Shown here in pieces: positions 21,879-33,800 of a stretch of DNA of 64,000 bases. The position numbers and the translations under genes were made by a program. Source of the stretch: Acanthochlamys bracteata (Eukaryota > Streptophyta > Magnoliopsida > Pandanales > Velloziaceae). The stretch lies in the NCBI GenBank assembly GCA_019914995.1, contig CM034128.1, positions 622,501 through 686,500 of the forward strand. The letters are read 5' to 3'. Numbering within the stretch: the first letter of the stretch is position 1; each line of letters opens with the position of its first letter. The notes below the pieces were generated by a model, which worked only from the letters and a program-made list of their open reading frames with translations, did no database searches and had not been told where the DNA came from.

Positions 21879-24520
21879 TCACTCTTCATCAAAATATTTC
21901 TCCTCAGCATCATAATTTGCTTCTCTCAGCCAGTGATCATCTAACTGCTCATCATTGTCGATTTTTGAGTAATCCAGATACTCAGAATCTTTGCCAGCAA
22001 GAAACTTTTGTTGCATTATAAGTGTGAACTGATCCAGTTGATCCTGCATTTCCTCCGCAGACAGTTTTTGCTCTGGTGGCCTTGTGTCTTGGCTCAGAGC
22101 AGCATTGAACTGATCCTGCATCTCCTCAGCAGAAGGTGTTTGTTCCGGCAGAACTGTGTCTGTGCTCGGTTTCTCCTCAGCAGAAGGTGTTTGCTTCAGT
22201 GGTCTTCTGTCTGTGCTTGGTGCAGCATCTGATGCGTGGTATCCATTAGCCTGCAAGGACTATGAAAAGGGATGTTTCAGACATGAGTTCAAAGACATGA
22301 ATCATAAGTTCAAATACATATGAATCGTATTAAAACAAAGTTATCCACAACCGAAATAAATTACACAGAGTATCTATCTACGGAAACAGCTAACTCTCAC
22401 AATAAATTTGTTGAAAAATGTGAGAACCAAATGCAAGAAAAATTCGTTATGCTGAATGTGATCTATTCTGTCCTAATATCAGGCCTGAACAGCAAGAGGA
22501 GATTAAAACAGACAAACTGTTAGACAAGCCCTAAAACTCTTAGAAGGCAACGATGTCAACTTTGCGTACATTCACACCTCTCCAAATTATTCCAAGATCA
22601 CTAACGACCTAAATTGGCTTCTTAATGACGTTGCAACTGGTATGCTTGTCCATTTGGCAAATGTAGCATAAATATATTAGCATTAATACTAATGCATCAG
22701 TATGTAACAATCCAAGATACGGATTATGGTGAAAGATGCACACCAACCAAGCAGTCTCTAGCAGACACCAAGTTTTATAGAGCTTCATAGCAATTTACGT
22801 CAAACCAAGCTACTAAATGCACATCACATATCATGGCAACATCAGAAAAGCAGGCTGACACAAATAAAACAGAAACTGAAATTTTAGTGCCATTATTATA
22901 AGTGACTCGAGTTAAATGGCTTAATTGCATGCCAAATTGAAGTGCAAGGGTTTTACTTGAGCTATTGTTTATACATTGACCTACTTACCACTGGTATTAT
23001 ACTAAAGCAATTAAGTTAATATGATGCACAGTGTGCATTCAATAGATGTCAGATATGTCAACTTGCTAATTTCTACTTGTAACATACCTTTTCTTGAACA
23101 GATCTATTTTCTGGTTCAGATCTATTCTCCATCACAACATCCTTGTTTTCCTCCTCTTCTTCATCATCGGTCTCTTCCTGTTCCTCTTCCTCTTCAGACT
23201 CCTCTTCCTCTTCCTCTTCCTCTTCCTTTTCTTCTTCTTCCTCCTTGTCATCATCCCCACCACCAACCCAGTCTTCCTTGGGCACCCCTTTCCTTTTCTG
23301 CTCTCCTCTAATTTTCTCAACTAACTCAGCCTCTTCCCACCTTCTCATCAAAGTCTCCGACCATCTCTCACCAGGGCGTGGCATTCCCCTACCACTGGGG
23401 TCCTGAAATTGGCCGAGATATTCATGGTGTAAGTATGGTTCGCGCTGACGCATCGCATCCTCAGAGAAATAGTCTCCTTGAGATACTAAACGTTCCATAT
23501 ATGCACGCCGTCTATTCCTTACAGCTGTCTCTTTGGCTCGTGCTTCCTCTTCAGTCGGCTCCCGGCTCTTCCGAATCTTTTCCAAATGCCATGCAATCTC
23601 ATAGTCTAACTTTAAAATGTCAAATTCATGGAGCTCTTGAGGTGTTAAAACAGATCCATACCGTTCTGAAACAATTAGAAACCATGAGACAAGAGATACA
23701 TAACTCAACCATCACCTTATATGAGGCATAAATTGCGACCACCTACATGGATAAAGGCAGTGTATATTTCAACGCACTAAATCAACATCCAGGTCTACTT
23801 TTTTCAAGCCAATTATCATCAGGTTTTAACTATTGGATACTAAAATTTTAACCAATTAAAGTAAACAATTGTTACTCCAGCACTTTGTACTGCACCATGT
23901 CAACTCAAACTTTGTGATGCCCCAAGAAAAAAAAAAGACCACTCACCTAAATCTAAACCTAAAATTACAGAGGCTAGACTGAAAATTGAAGTCAACAAAA
24001 CTATAAACCTAAATTTCAAGCACTATGAAAGTAAAGTTTAAATCGAACTTACAATGGCTACACGAGACATTAATCAAGCCAGGAAACGAATTCAAGGTTT
24101 TTCCAGCTTATAGATACAACAATTCGACTTGCAACTCAATTTATAATCAATTCCAATCAATAACAAGACTAGAATTTTCATATATCAACACAACAAGTGA
24201 TAAATTAAGAAAACGCAAAACTCAAAACTCAAACTTATTTACACCAATACTACTTGCAACCAAATTTCCAACATAAGTTAACAAGACTGAAAATTTTCAA
24301 TAATTTTTTAAATAGAAAACAAAGCTGAAGCTTGCGTAGACAGATGAAGCACAAATTAATTACCGAGAAAAATCGTTGGATCGCGAGAGAGTAGATTGAG
24401 AAGCGCTTCCTGGCGACGGTTGGCATCGGGCGGACCGCCGCCGTGGATAGCGCCAGGGAAGTAGAGCCCTTCGATTGTTGAAACACGTGAAGCTATACCT
24501 TCCATCGCAGACCGATCCAT
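21879..24520 (-). CDS. CCDC97-like coiled-coil protein (DUF2052)
   Basis: Conserved eukaryotic protein; human CCDC97 has been found with the SF3B splicing complex. The plant role is not established. Exons on the minus strand: 24520-24364, 23665-23088, 22250-21879, giving 368 aa. The N-terminus is MDRSAMEGIASRVSTIEGLY. The family core is LLNLLSRDPTIFLERYGSVL, ELHEFDILKLDYEIAWHLE, RRRAYMERLVSQGDYFSEDA and REPYLHHEYLGQF, followed by WSETLMRRWEEAELVEKIRG. A run of about 50 mostly acidic residues (Glu/Asp, 23130-23270) and a tail with three related TPSAEE/LSAEEMQDQ repeats come next. The C-terminus, YLDYSKIDNDEQLDDHWLRE, is also conserved. The start is the first of two in-frame Met codons. No targeting signal is evident. 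Confidence 0.85.
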
Positions 24521-25793
24521 CGACCGACTCCAACGAGCCGGGACGAACTAATCAGAACCGAGTCGCCGAGTTTGGTCGATTTTCTCTTTCCTGATAAGGA
24601 GAAATAAATATGCCCAATAAAGGCGGTGACGCTATTTATTGATATTTGTAGTACCGATCCACCGTTTAATCACATTTGCACTACAAGACTCATATAATAA
24701 GTATTTGCAAAGTAAAAGATGGAACTATGGAGCTTGATGTATGAGCGTTTTTTTAACCAAACTGAATTATGGTGTGATTTAATTATATGAAGTGAGTTTA
24801 GAAATTTCAAGATCTAGTAAAACCACAAAAAAAAAAATAAATTAAACTCAAAATTTGACAAAAAAATTAAATTTTTACAATTACAACGCAATCTTAAAAT
24901 GAGTTCAAATCGATCCAATCCGAACCGGCTGGAATCATAAAATTTGTACTATAAATTTGATTTAATTTTTGATTTAGGGCGTGTTTCAAATGCCCGTAAC
25001 TGAATTTCGTAAAAGTGAAAAAGTAAAAAGTAGATTTTTTTGAAAAATAAAGTCAAAATAGAGTTCAGTATTTGTGTTTCAATAGATTTTAAAAGTGTGT
25101 TGAAAATTAAAAGATATAGTTGTATTGGGAAGTGTGTAAATAAAAAAGTTAAAACTAGAGTTCTGTACGTGAAAATAAAGTTTTGAATTTTTTATGTAAT
25201 TGAAACATATAAACTGTTCGAAATTCAAAATCTGGCGAAAAAAAATAAATTTACGTGCGTTTGAAACACGGACTTCAAAAATCTTAAACCAACAAAGATA
25301 TCTATCACATCTAATGTAATTACTTAAATATCCAAAAATATTTAAATTAAGATAACAAATATAAACGTACTATAATATGTTTTGGGTTTGTACGCAATCA
25401 CTGTACCGCAGTTCTAATATAACAAGCCAAAACCCGATCTGAACCATAAAATCAAAACTAAACTTAGAAACTGAACCAACAACATGAAGAAAACTGTCCA
25501 AGTAACAGAATATAATTTTGTTCAAATTAATTTACGGTTTGATAACAAACCACTTATAATTTTTCCATACAACTCGCACAAAGGCAATGCAACATTATAT
25601 TACAATGAGATTTATGTTGACACGAAATCTGCTTGAACCCTGAGCTGATAAGCAACAGCGGTGAACAAGTCAGGCCCTCCTGATGAAAATTCATGAAGCT
25701 GTTTCCTTCTAGCATTATAGAAAGGCCACCTCCTTGAGATCTCATCCTGATTCCATAGCGTTGAAGAACCTCGACTTAGACGAGTAAGCATTA
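24521..25793. other. Intergenic DNA between CCDC97-like and GTF3C5-like genes
   Basis: The first 150 bp hold the leader and promoter of the CCDC97-like gene. The rest is AT-rich, with a TIR-bearing element at 24978-25272 and probable GTF3C5 3' UTR at about 25540-25793. No gene seen. Confidence 0.5.
24978..25272. mobile_element. MITE-like element with terminal inverted repeats
   Basis: The left end GCGTGTTTCAAATGCCCGT (from 24979) is the inverted complement, with about three mismatches, of the right end ACGTGCGTTTGAAACACGG (to 25271). The 295-bp interior is AT-rich and non-coding. No convincing target-site duplication was found, so the transposon superfamily is left open. Confidence 0.65.
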
Positions 25794-28700
25794 TCAGGAA
25801 TCATTGTCGTCATAGTAGTCATCCTCATCCTCGCTGAATTGTTCATAAATCTGATATTCATCCTCATCACGCCCATCAGGATCTTCAAACATGCCTCCTG
25901 ATTCGTTGTCTTTACCGTTGTCATCAAACTGAAAACCGCTTAAAAGCTCCTGTAGAACATTATCATGGGTGTTTTCTCCAGGCTGTTGATCTGCTTAACG
26001 TATAGGACATCATTAATGTAAGAATTACCAAAAGCAACATAAGACGAAGATGATAAAGGAGTACAAATTAAAAGTGCAAACTAAACACATTAGTAATATT
26101 TGTGTTCTGCAGAAATTGAAGATGTGAGGACGGCGTATGCATCCAATACGCAAACTTTAAAAAGGATACGAGAACGGGCATAAGGGGATCCAAACTCATC
26201 TTCTCCTTCCTATGATAAAAAGTTTAAGGGATTAAAAGAAAAGAGAAAAGAAAACAGAGAGGGTAAGTAATTAAACTACCACGAGAGGAGACTCAAATGG
26301 GTCCAGCTCATTATCATCTCCCTCATTGTCCTGGTCGTCCTCATTGTCGGATTCACTACTACTGTCTTCATCCTCATCATCATCCTCGTGCTCCAAATCA
26401 TTTGATTCATCGCCCAAATCCTCAGTATGATTGCTCAAACCTGCAGTAAAATAGTTGGTTAAGTTTGCTCAAGCAAGCATCCCCCAGCTTATGTAACAAC
26501 CATACATGATACGAGTGGAAAAGACCTTTTTCATTCTCTGTGATGGGGTATCTTCTCAAGGCTTCCCTCTTCTGAGCCCTCTCAAAACTTGAGTTGGCAG
26601 ACTTTAGTAAATTCTCTACGCCTCCATTAGGATAGATTGACAAAAACCTTAGTTTGACACGGTACAGAAATGCTGTGAACATATCAGCGGAAAACCATCC
26701 AGTAGAATGCTGTAGGAATTTCAGTCAGCGCAAAGAAAGCATTATAAGCTTAGTGTTGAGGAACATCTACATGCATTGCACAAACAATTGAAACAAGGAC
26801 AAGAATAACTCACTGTGCAAGTAGTCTGGAGCGAAGGTTTTCTGATTTCTTTTTGAATGAAGTCATCATCAAGTTCATAAAGTTGCATGCAGACTGATCT
26901 CTTAGATGGGAATACTTGGAATCGGCACAAGTCCTTCCACTTCTGCTCTAAACTGTCAACAAGAAAAAGTTCATTCAAGTTATTAACAAGGTATTGAACA
27001 ACAGAAAAGAAAGAATCTTGAACATGAAGGCAACCTAAAATCACAAAAGTGGTGGAGACAACCAGATATGAATTTGGTCAAAAAATATATTTAAGGCAAC
27101 CACCTGAAATCCCAGGTTATACCATATATGCAGCAACAGAAATAACATCCACAACCAAGTCATCCAATTGATAGTGTTGTTTAAAATAGCACAGGTGAAA
27201 CGAGTTGCCAGAATACTCCCATCACAAGTGGCTAAACCTCAAGACATGACAGATCTAAAGTACCCATCTCTTTCAAGTTCAAGCACAGTGTGTCACAACT
27301 AGTAAGAATAACATTGAAAGTATATGCGCTCCATGAAAAGAAAACTCACTTTCCATCTTTATCTGCAGAGGGACATCTCAATGAAGGTGGCATTCGGAAA
27401 TCAATGCGTTGGTATCTGTTACGCATGGCAAGAATGTTGACATTAGCATTTGAAGGAAACTGCCAAAGTTATTACATCTATTCGGTGCAGACTTTTATAC
27501 CTACATTCGTGAGTCAGGATCTTGGCGGGGATCATAACCCTTCCTTATCCAGAACTTACCAAATGGGCCTCTGGAGAAGTAGTAGCCCACTCTAAAAAGA
27601 AGCCTAAGTAAATCACGATAAAATCAAGCTTGCCATCTTGTCAGCAGAATAAATCATACAAAACCAACATGCTGGAAAAGTCAACTCTAATATCTTAGAA
27701 TTTGAGAACACGAGTGTGGCGGGAAGACCTCTTGAATGGATCTCTGTTGATCTCTATGCCATCTTCAGTTAAGCGTTCTAGCACCGACCATCTGGGCCAT
27801 ATAGGTCTCTCCTCAAAAAGTTTAGAAACAGCCATTTGCCACTTCCACTCATCAGTTTCTTTAGGAGTATGAGCTTCCCAATCAATTTTTTTAGGAATAT
27901 TTATTCATAATTAAGGAAAACTGAAAATCATTAAAGCTATAGTATCCTTCCATTATGCTTCGATCCATGTACTTTTGTTGCTTTCTAACACACAAGTGCG
28001 CATACATGTACAAACCAAGTGTACTACAATGGAAGTGTACAATCTCCTACAAGAATATATAAGAGCCCCCAAAAGGATATTTTCTATGTTAAAGTCGAGA
28101 GCAATGCATGTCTCTATCTGCATCTGTTTAAGGAAATATCTAGTTAGCAAACGCTTAATACCAGAAAAACCAACCTGAACAATTGATATTCGTTAACTAA
28201 AAGATCAACTGAAGGATACCACAGTCAAGAATGAAGGAATATGAAAAACTCCATCTTAGTCAGAATAGAAATTTTGAAGTACTCAAGTGCCAAGGGATGA
28301 AGGGAGATATTAAAGAAATTACATTTAAACTTAATTACTCTAAAAGAGAAGATTGTGCAGAGTACTATACAACTATCATTATAGCTTCTTCAAATTGTAA
28401 TATGATTACACTGAGCAAAGATATTGTAGTTGCACTAGTTCAAGAGTGTTTGGGACAGCACTTGTACAACTATCATTATAGCTTCTACAAATTGTAATAT
28501 GATTACATTGAGCAAAGATAATGTAGTTGCACTAGTTCGAGAGTGTTTGGGACAGCACTTACCTCCCAAGACTGCTGAACAACTCCCATCTGCATGTTCT
28601 TCGAGAACAAATTTGCTGGCGGTTTCAACCTACCGCCAAGCAATTAGATAACCATGGTCAGCTATGTAAAACTCAATAGGCAAGAGCAGAGATTCAAGGA

Positions 28701-30333
28701 AGCAAAACAAACTTATCAGCAAGTAACTCGTCAAGAACTCAGGTAGCTAAAGCAAGGATCCAAAAACACAAAAACAATAATAAAAATGCAAACAGTAACA
28801 AATAGGAAGATTTGCCATCTTTAATTGTTGAAAAATTGTTCATCACTACTTTGCAAATATGCTGTCTGCAATATTTATCGTTGTTGAATTAGACATAACC
28901 ATAGTGATCGTGGACAATATTACAACATGTTCAACACTTGCAAACTCACATGAAACATAAAACACTTGCAAAAATGAAACATAAACCCGTGAGTTTTTAC
29001 ATCACATACATTTACCATAAAATCACATTTAAACAGAAAAATTGCCAAGTGCCATCTTTCAAAGAGACAACTTTTGGACAAAAAAGCACATGAATGTTAG
29101 TTGAGCAAGCTTACACTATCCTCTGCGGCATGTCCTTAAGTGAAAATCGTCGTGGCACTAGCATCATGACATCTGAAGAATCTGTACCTAAAAGACTCCT
29201 CTTCTCTATTTCACAATTAGCAACTGTCTCATTAAAACAGCACAAAGTACAAAATAAATCACTATCAACAAAAAAGAATCCAAGAGGCATACTTTCTACC
29301 CCATTATTGGGCACCTGAGCACCGACATTCTCCCAATTCCGCTTCTTGTTATGCAACTCTTGTGCAGCATGAATGGGAACAACATATTGATAATCCACCA
29401 TCCCTAGCATCATGAAAAGACAATCAATCACACCAATTTTGTCATCACATGAATTTTGAGGAAATCATCCACATGATTTAACGAGAGGATGCAACTTATT
29501 TATGACAATTTTCTGTATCCAAGGTCCAGATATATAAAAGAAAGGTTGGGGTTAGGTTGGTATTCACCAATAAATATCAAATCTTTATGGGTTCTCTGTA
29601 GAAGGATCCATATAGTCAATCCCACTCATAGGATATTGCTGGGTATAAGAAGAATACAGCATCATTCATCAAAGTCTATGAAGCATTATGCTACTTGTTA
29701 CAAGATAGGTAGGCATTCTTAACAATGTTTGAGAATTTCCCATTTTCACTTACTATTAATTCATGGCAAAAACAAAGTTGCAGAATCTTCTATTGAATCA
29801 GTACTAATGCGACTAACAATATTGCGAGATATCAAAATAAAACCTTGAAAGTGGTAACTGGATAGAATACGGGCAACAATCTCAGCCTTCAACTCCTCTG
29901 TTGGTTGTGACGAAGAAGACGAACCATGATCCAATTTTCTTGAACAGGTTTTGGTGATCTTCAATAGAAGACCATTGCAAATTCTTGGTTCGCCAAAGGC
30001 CGGATGACAGTAAGGGTCTTCTGGTCGGAACCGGAGCTCTAACTTGGCATTTAGAGAATTCCTAGCCTGCAAAGATGACAACTTTAAACTTACTGGTCTG
30101 TGAAGGCGAGCTTTTTACGAATAAAAAACAACAAAAGAGAGTACCTCGACGATTCGGTCAATGCCGCCGAGTGTTTCAACTGCGCGGGAAGGAGTAGAAG
30201 GGTATCCAGGGTAGTGAACAGCAAATGCCTCAGTCGCAGGGACAACACCGGAAACAGCACCGCCTGTGATCACCGAAGATGGAAAACTCTTCTTCTTGTT
30301 GGGTGGTTCTTCTTCTCCTCCTTCTCCTGCCAT
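25794..30333 (-). CDS. TFIIIC subunit, GTF3C5/Tfc1 (tau95)-like
   Basis: DNA-binding subunit of TFIIIC, which recruits RNA polymerase III to tRNA and 5S genes. Thirteen exons on the minus strand: 30333-30145, 30066-29844, 29403-29115, 28629-28563, 28123-28081, 27900-27729, 27603-27505, 27415-27350, 26952-26814, 26709-26526, 26440-26280, 26209-26170, 25990-25794, giving 622 aa. Family blocks: YPGYPSTPSRAVETLGGIDR, LELRFRPEDPYCHPAFGEPR, MVDYQYVVPIHAAQE, SKLFEERPIWPRWSVLERL, GYYFSRGPFGKFWIRKGYDP, IYQRIDFRMPPSLRCP. The C-terminal third is acidic (Asp/Glu runs at 26280-26440 and 25800-25990). Exons 5 and 6 join across a 180-nt U12-type AT-AA intron; intron 12 has a U12-type GT donor. All phases agree. 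The small exons 5 and 12 are the least certain. Confidence 0.88.
25991..26169 (-). other. Probable U12-type GT-AG intron in the GTF3C5-like gene
   Basis: On the minus strand the donor is GTATCCTTTTT, an exact match to the U12-type consensus RTATCCTTT, following exon 12 (TCTC). The acceptor is TTAAGCAG. The branch site is unclear: TCCTATAC, about 10 nt before the acceptor, is a two-mismatch match to TCCTTAAC. The intron is 179 nt, and splicing keeps the acidic C-terminal frame open to the stop. Confidence 0.55.
27901..28080 (-). other. U12-type intron with AT-AA ends in the GTF3C5-like gene
   Basis: On the minus strand the 5' end is ATATCCTTTT, the consensus of minor-spliceosome AT introns. 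Near the 3' end is TTTTCCTTAATTATGAATAA, which contains the branch consensus TTCCTTAAY about 10 nt before the junction. Exon 5 ends GAAA and exon 6 begins ATATTCCTAAA, so joining restores E-N-I-P-K-K-I-D-W. No GT-AG pair in this stretch keeps the frame, because stops in all frames precede ATTCCT. The intron is 180 nt and its last two bases read AA instead of AC or AG. Confidence 0.75.
28368..28561. repeat. 97-bp tandem duplication ending at the GTF3C5-like exon 4 donor
   Basis: Two adjacent copies starting TACAACTATCATTATAGCTT at 28368 and 28465. They differ at only a few bases (TTCTTC or TTCTAC, ACACTG or ACATTG, TCAAGAG or TCGAGAG). The second copy runs into GGGACAGCACTTAC, which contains the minus-strand donor GTAAGT of exon 4. 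The first copy ends in GTAC there, so it carries no functional donor. Confidence 0.9.
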
Positions 30334-30895
30334 CTAGTTACTGCTCCTCAACTTCCTCAATCAAACAAAAGTATTCTCGGCGGAGTTGTCGTCACGGACG
30401 GCGGCGCTAGCGGTTGAATTTTGGGGTGGGGATTACTTCACTGAGTTTTTAAACAACCACTAGCTTCAATTAAATTTTCGATTTTTGAAGTATTCATTTG
30501 TAAATATTGTAAATATGTACGTTAGTGAACCTAACGTGTAAATAAAATACGTAAAAATTGTTTAACAACTTATAACCTATTTATCGGTTTATAAGATTTT
30601 TTTTCACCAAACGACTGGTGCTTAGATAATATATCAATTAGCTTAGATTTGTGAAATCAATAAAAAACGGGATTAGTTTAATAAGCTTTAAATTTAAGCT
30701 TACGAAAATAAGCTAACAGGATACTTACAAGAAATTATTTTGACAGCAAAACAGGTCCTTACCAAAATAAAAAACATAATAATATTTTGTGGTGGGTTGA
30801 GTTTTGAAAAAATCTTATTTCAATACTCTAATTTAAAATCAAATAACCTTTTCAACAGCACCGAGATCGATAGAGAGCGCAAGCTGTCGACTCAA
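30334..30895. promoter_or_regulatory. Shared upstream region of GTF3C5-like (-) and DXO1-like (+) genes
   Basis: Only 562 bp separate the two divergent start codons. The GTF3C5 side is mixed-composition leader; the middle (30470-30840) is very AT-rich. No TATA box can be called with confidence on either strand. The arrangement suggests a bidirectional promoter. Confidence 0.5.
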
Positions 30896-33800
30896 ATGGA
30901 CTTCTCGGAGCAAGACGTCGACCTCTTCGGAGAATATTCCGAAGAAGAAGAAGAAGAAGAAGGACAACAACAGCACCAGCAGAAAGAAGAAGAAGAAGAA
31001 GAAGGAGGAGGAGATCGGTCGTCGGCTTCATCCTCATCGTCATCCTCTGGATCGTCCTCATCTTCATCCTCGTCCTCCCACAGTGGGTCCCGTAGCAACA
31101 ACAGTAGCGGAAGCGGTAACGGTAGTGACGTCGAAGATAACGGTGGCGGGCGAGTTGATTCCGGCTCGGCTTCGGTGCGGCTTGTTCAAGATCTTAATGG
31201 AGATGATAACGGCGGTGGCGATGAGGGAGAGGAAGCGGAAGAAGAGGTAGAAGAGGAAATCGAGAGCCATGATTTGTTCGGGCCTAATAATGATGAGTAC
31301 CAGCGAACTCCTGCCCGAAGTCCGTTCTCTATTCCCGGTGAGATTTTTACTTTCCTTTTGTTTCTGGTGAAAGTTGGGATTCGTGAAGTGATGGAATTTG
31401 GAGAGTTTTTGTAAAGGATGATAGTACTGGTGAGTAGAGTCGTTTGTTTCTATGATATATTTGGCCGTTGTTTCTATGCAAATATTTGAGATTAGTGGAG
31501 CGATGGAATTGTGTACAAGAGAACACAATGGTGATAGAGGATCTATGTAGCCTACCGCATTTAGTGGGATAAGGTTTAGTTGTTATTGTTGTTGTAGTGG
31601 GATAAGGCTTGTTGTTCTTTTGTGGGATTGTAACACTGAGTAGGAAGGAGCAAGAAGTGTTTATTTATGAGGTTCGGTTCTTTTCAAAGACGATACAAAT
31701 AAGAACTAAATCATATCTCATTAGGTGGGGTCGTTTATATAAATTCTTTTACATCATTGCACTATGTCAATACACTATTCTCTGTTAGGCGAATGATGAG
31801 TAATTCATTTTCTGAAGTTCCTGAACAAAGTCTTTTTAGATCTTTCCCTTAACCCTCTAAGGAGAGGAGCTTGATCAACTCTCATTTTTTAACAAGGTCT
31901 ATCTTTAGGTTTTCGCTTTTCATGGTCAGACCATCTTAAGAAAACTTCCCTCATTTTGCTCTCGATTGATGCCACTATATAAGAGAGCATAATGAAAGAA
32001 TTTCCTTTTTAATGAAATCTGGCTGAACATACGGTCTTTTTAATGAAGTAGTGAAAGTAAAGAGTGAATTTGAGTTCCTCTGTGGAATTTTGATGTTGAG
32101 TTAAGGATGGTTGTTTCCAAGTTGGTGTTCAAAGGAGTGAGAATTGTGGAGAGTTTGTAGTAGTGCCCAAATTCATTGTGAAGGTTCTTTGTTTTTCGTA
32201 TGGGACAATGGGAGTTTTGCAAAATTAAGGCTGTGTTTTAGTGGGTGGACTGTGTCCTGGATAGCAGGGTTATTCTTGCTATTCTACTTTGACACAAAGT
32301 GTATGTTCCTTTCTTGGAAAACTGAGTGTAGTGGATGTAGTAATGGAGATTTGTGACTGTGCTGTTCATGTATGAAAATACTTAGCTGCAGGGTTAATTC
32401 TTACAATTCCCTTTATGATATACAAATGCATTGTTTACGAGAACAGAAAGAGTGGAAAATTTTGATAATGGAGAACCGTGACTAGAATAGTATAGTGCGG
32501 GATAGTAAGACTTATGGTAGCTATGGTAATAAGGGGAAAATATAGAATTGTGGTTATTGTATAAACACTTACGATAGTATGTGAATGACTTAGAAGGTGA
32601 GCACATTCGTGGAAGGTTTTGTCTTATTGCATATGCCCTAAAGGCACTTGCTAAGGTGTTGTACATGGATCACTTTTAAAAGCATGGTGTCGAAACTAAA
32701 GCACTGTAAAAGTGCACGTGTGGTCCTTATCGAACTCAATTTATGGTTACTAGTTACAATTGTCCTTTATTTGCGGCATCAAATTTATTTGTTTCCAATT
32801 TCTTGGACGATGACCAAATGGTGGTGCATTAATTGAAACTTATATACATTCTCTAAATTGCACTTGTTTGGAAATTCTTTTTGGAACAACATTGTGAAGC
32901 TAGGGGATACAGGAGAAGCTTTCTTATATGTAATAATAATGGAGAGAAACAATGTATCAGCTTATGCCTTATGATTTTTAGAATAGTGAGAATCGGAATT
33001 ATAGAAAAATGGGGACGATTCTAGGTGTGTAATTTTTTTGTAACAGTAGGTTTGCAGGTCTCAATCTGCTGTTTCACTCAACTGGCTGCCTATTCAGGAA
33101 AAGTGGAGTAGTGGAATAATATTTGGGAAAGTGAAAAGAATGGGGTAGTCAGGATTGTTGGTTAACAAGTAAACTCAGGGAGCTTCTCTCTACTTATCAT
33201 CAGTTATATGATGGGTAGGTGATGGAATAGAATGGTTGAAGTTGGACAAAAAGTTGGAGGCTTAGTGTAATCGAAAAGAACAATTTTCTTTCCAATGTTG
33301 TTGTCATATGGTCCCCATCACTTTATTTTGTTTTCTTCTGCAGTTTAAGAGATCATGGGACAAATACTATAGTCGTGTAAACAATTACAGGAACTAGTTT
33401 TCTTTAATAAAGATTGTGCACATATGTCAACTTCCTTGTTCCATGTAATACATGGAATATGTGTATCAGAACACAACCTCGTTTGTTGTCATCATCATTC
33501 CAGTACTGTTTTATTCACTTATTGTGATAATTTCTTTTTGAAATCTGGACTGAGATAAATCACAATGGACAAACGTGCTAATCAAATATTTTTTTTCTTG
33601 TTTTTCATATGTCCCAAAATTGTTGTGAATCATGATTTCTGAAGTATGGAATTACAGTAGTTGGGACATTTTTACAATCTGCTGATGTGCCCATCCATTT
33701 TGACAATAATTTCAATGCATGCATTAGCAGCCTTCATAATTTGTTTTCTTCTAACATTAAGCTTTTGTGACAGTTCTTCCTCCTATTCGAAACACCCCGA

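Noticed and set aside
23073..23406. Long plus-strand Ser/Leu-rich open frames around 23100-23400
   Set aside because: These are antisense shadows of the Glu-rich run in the CCDC97-like gene.
27901..28080. Transposon insertion disrupting the GTF3C5-like exon
   Set aside because: The short ATATT at both edges looked like a target duplication. However, the exact U12 donor ATATCCTTTT and the correctly spaced TTCCTTAAT branch site explain the segment better as an intron.
30852..31528. Minus-strand open frames over the start of DXO1
   Set aside because: They arise from the antisense of Glu and Ser codon runs; there is no domain and they overlap a well-supported exon.
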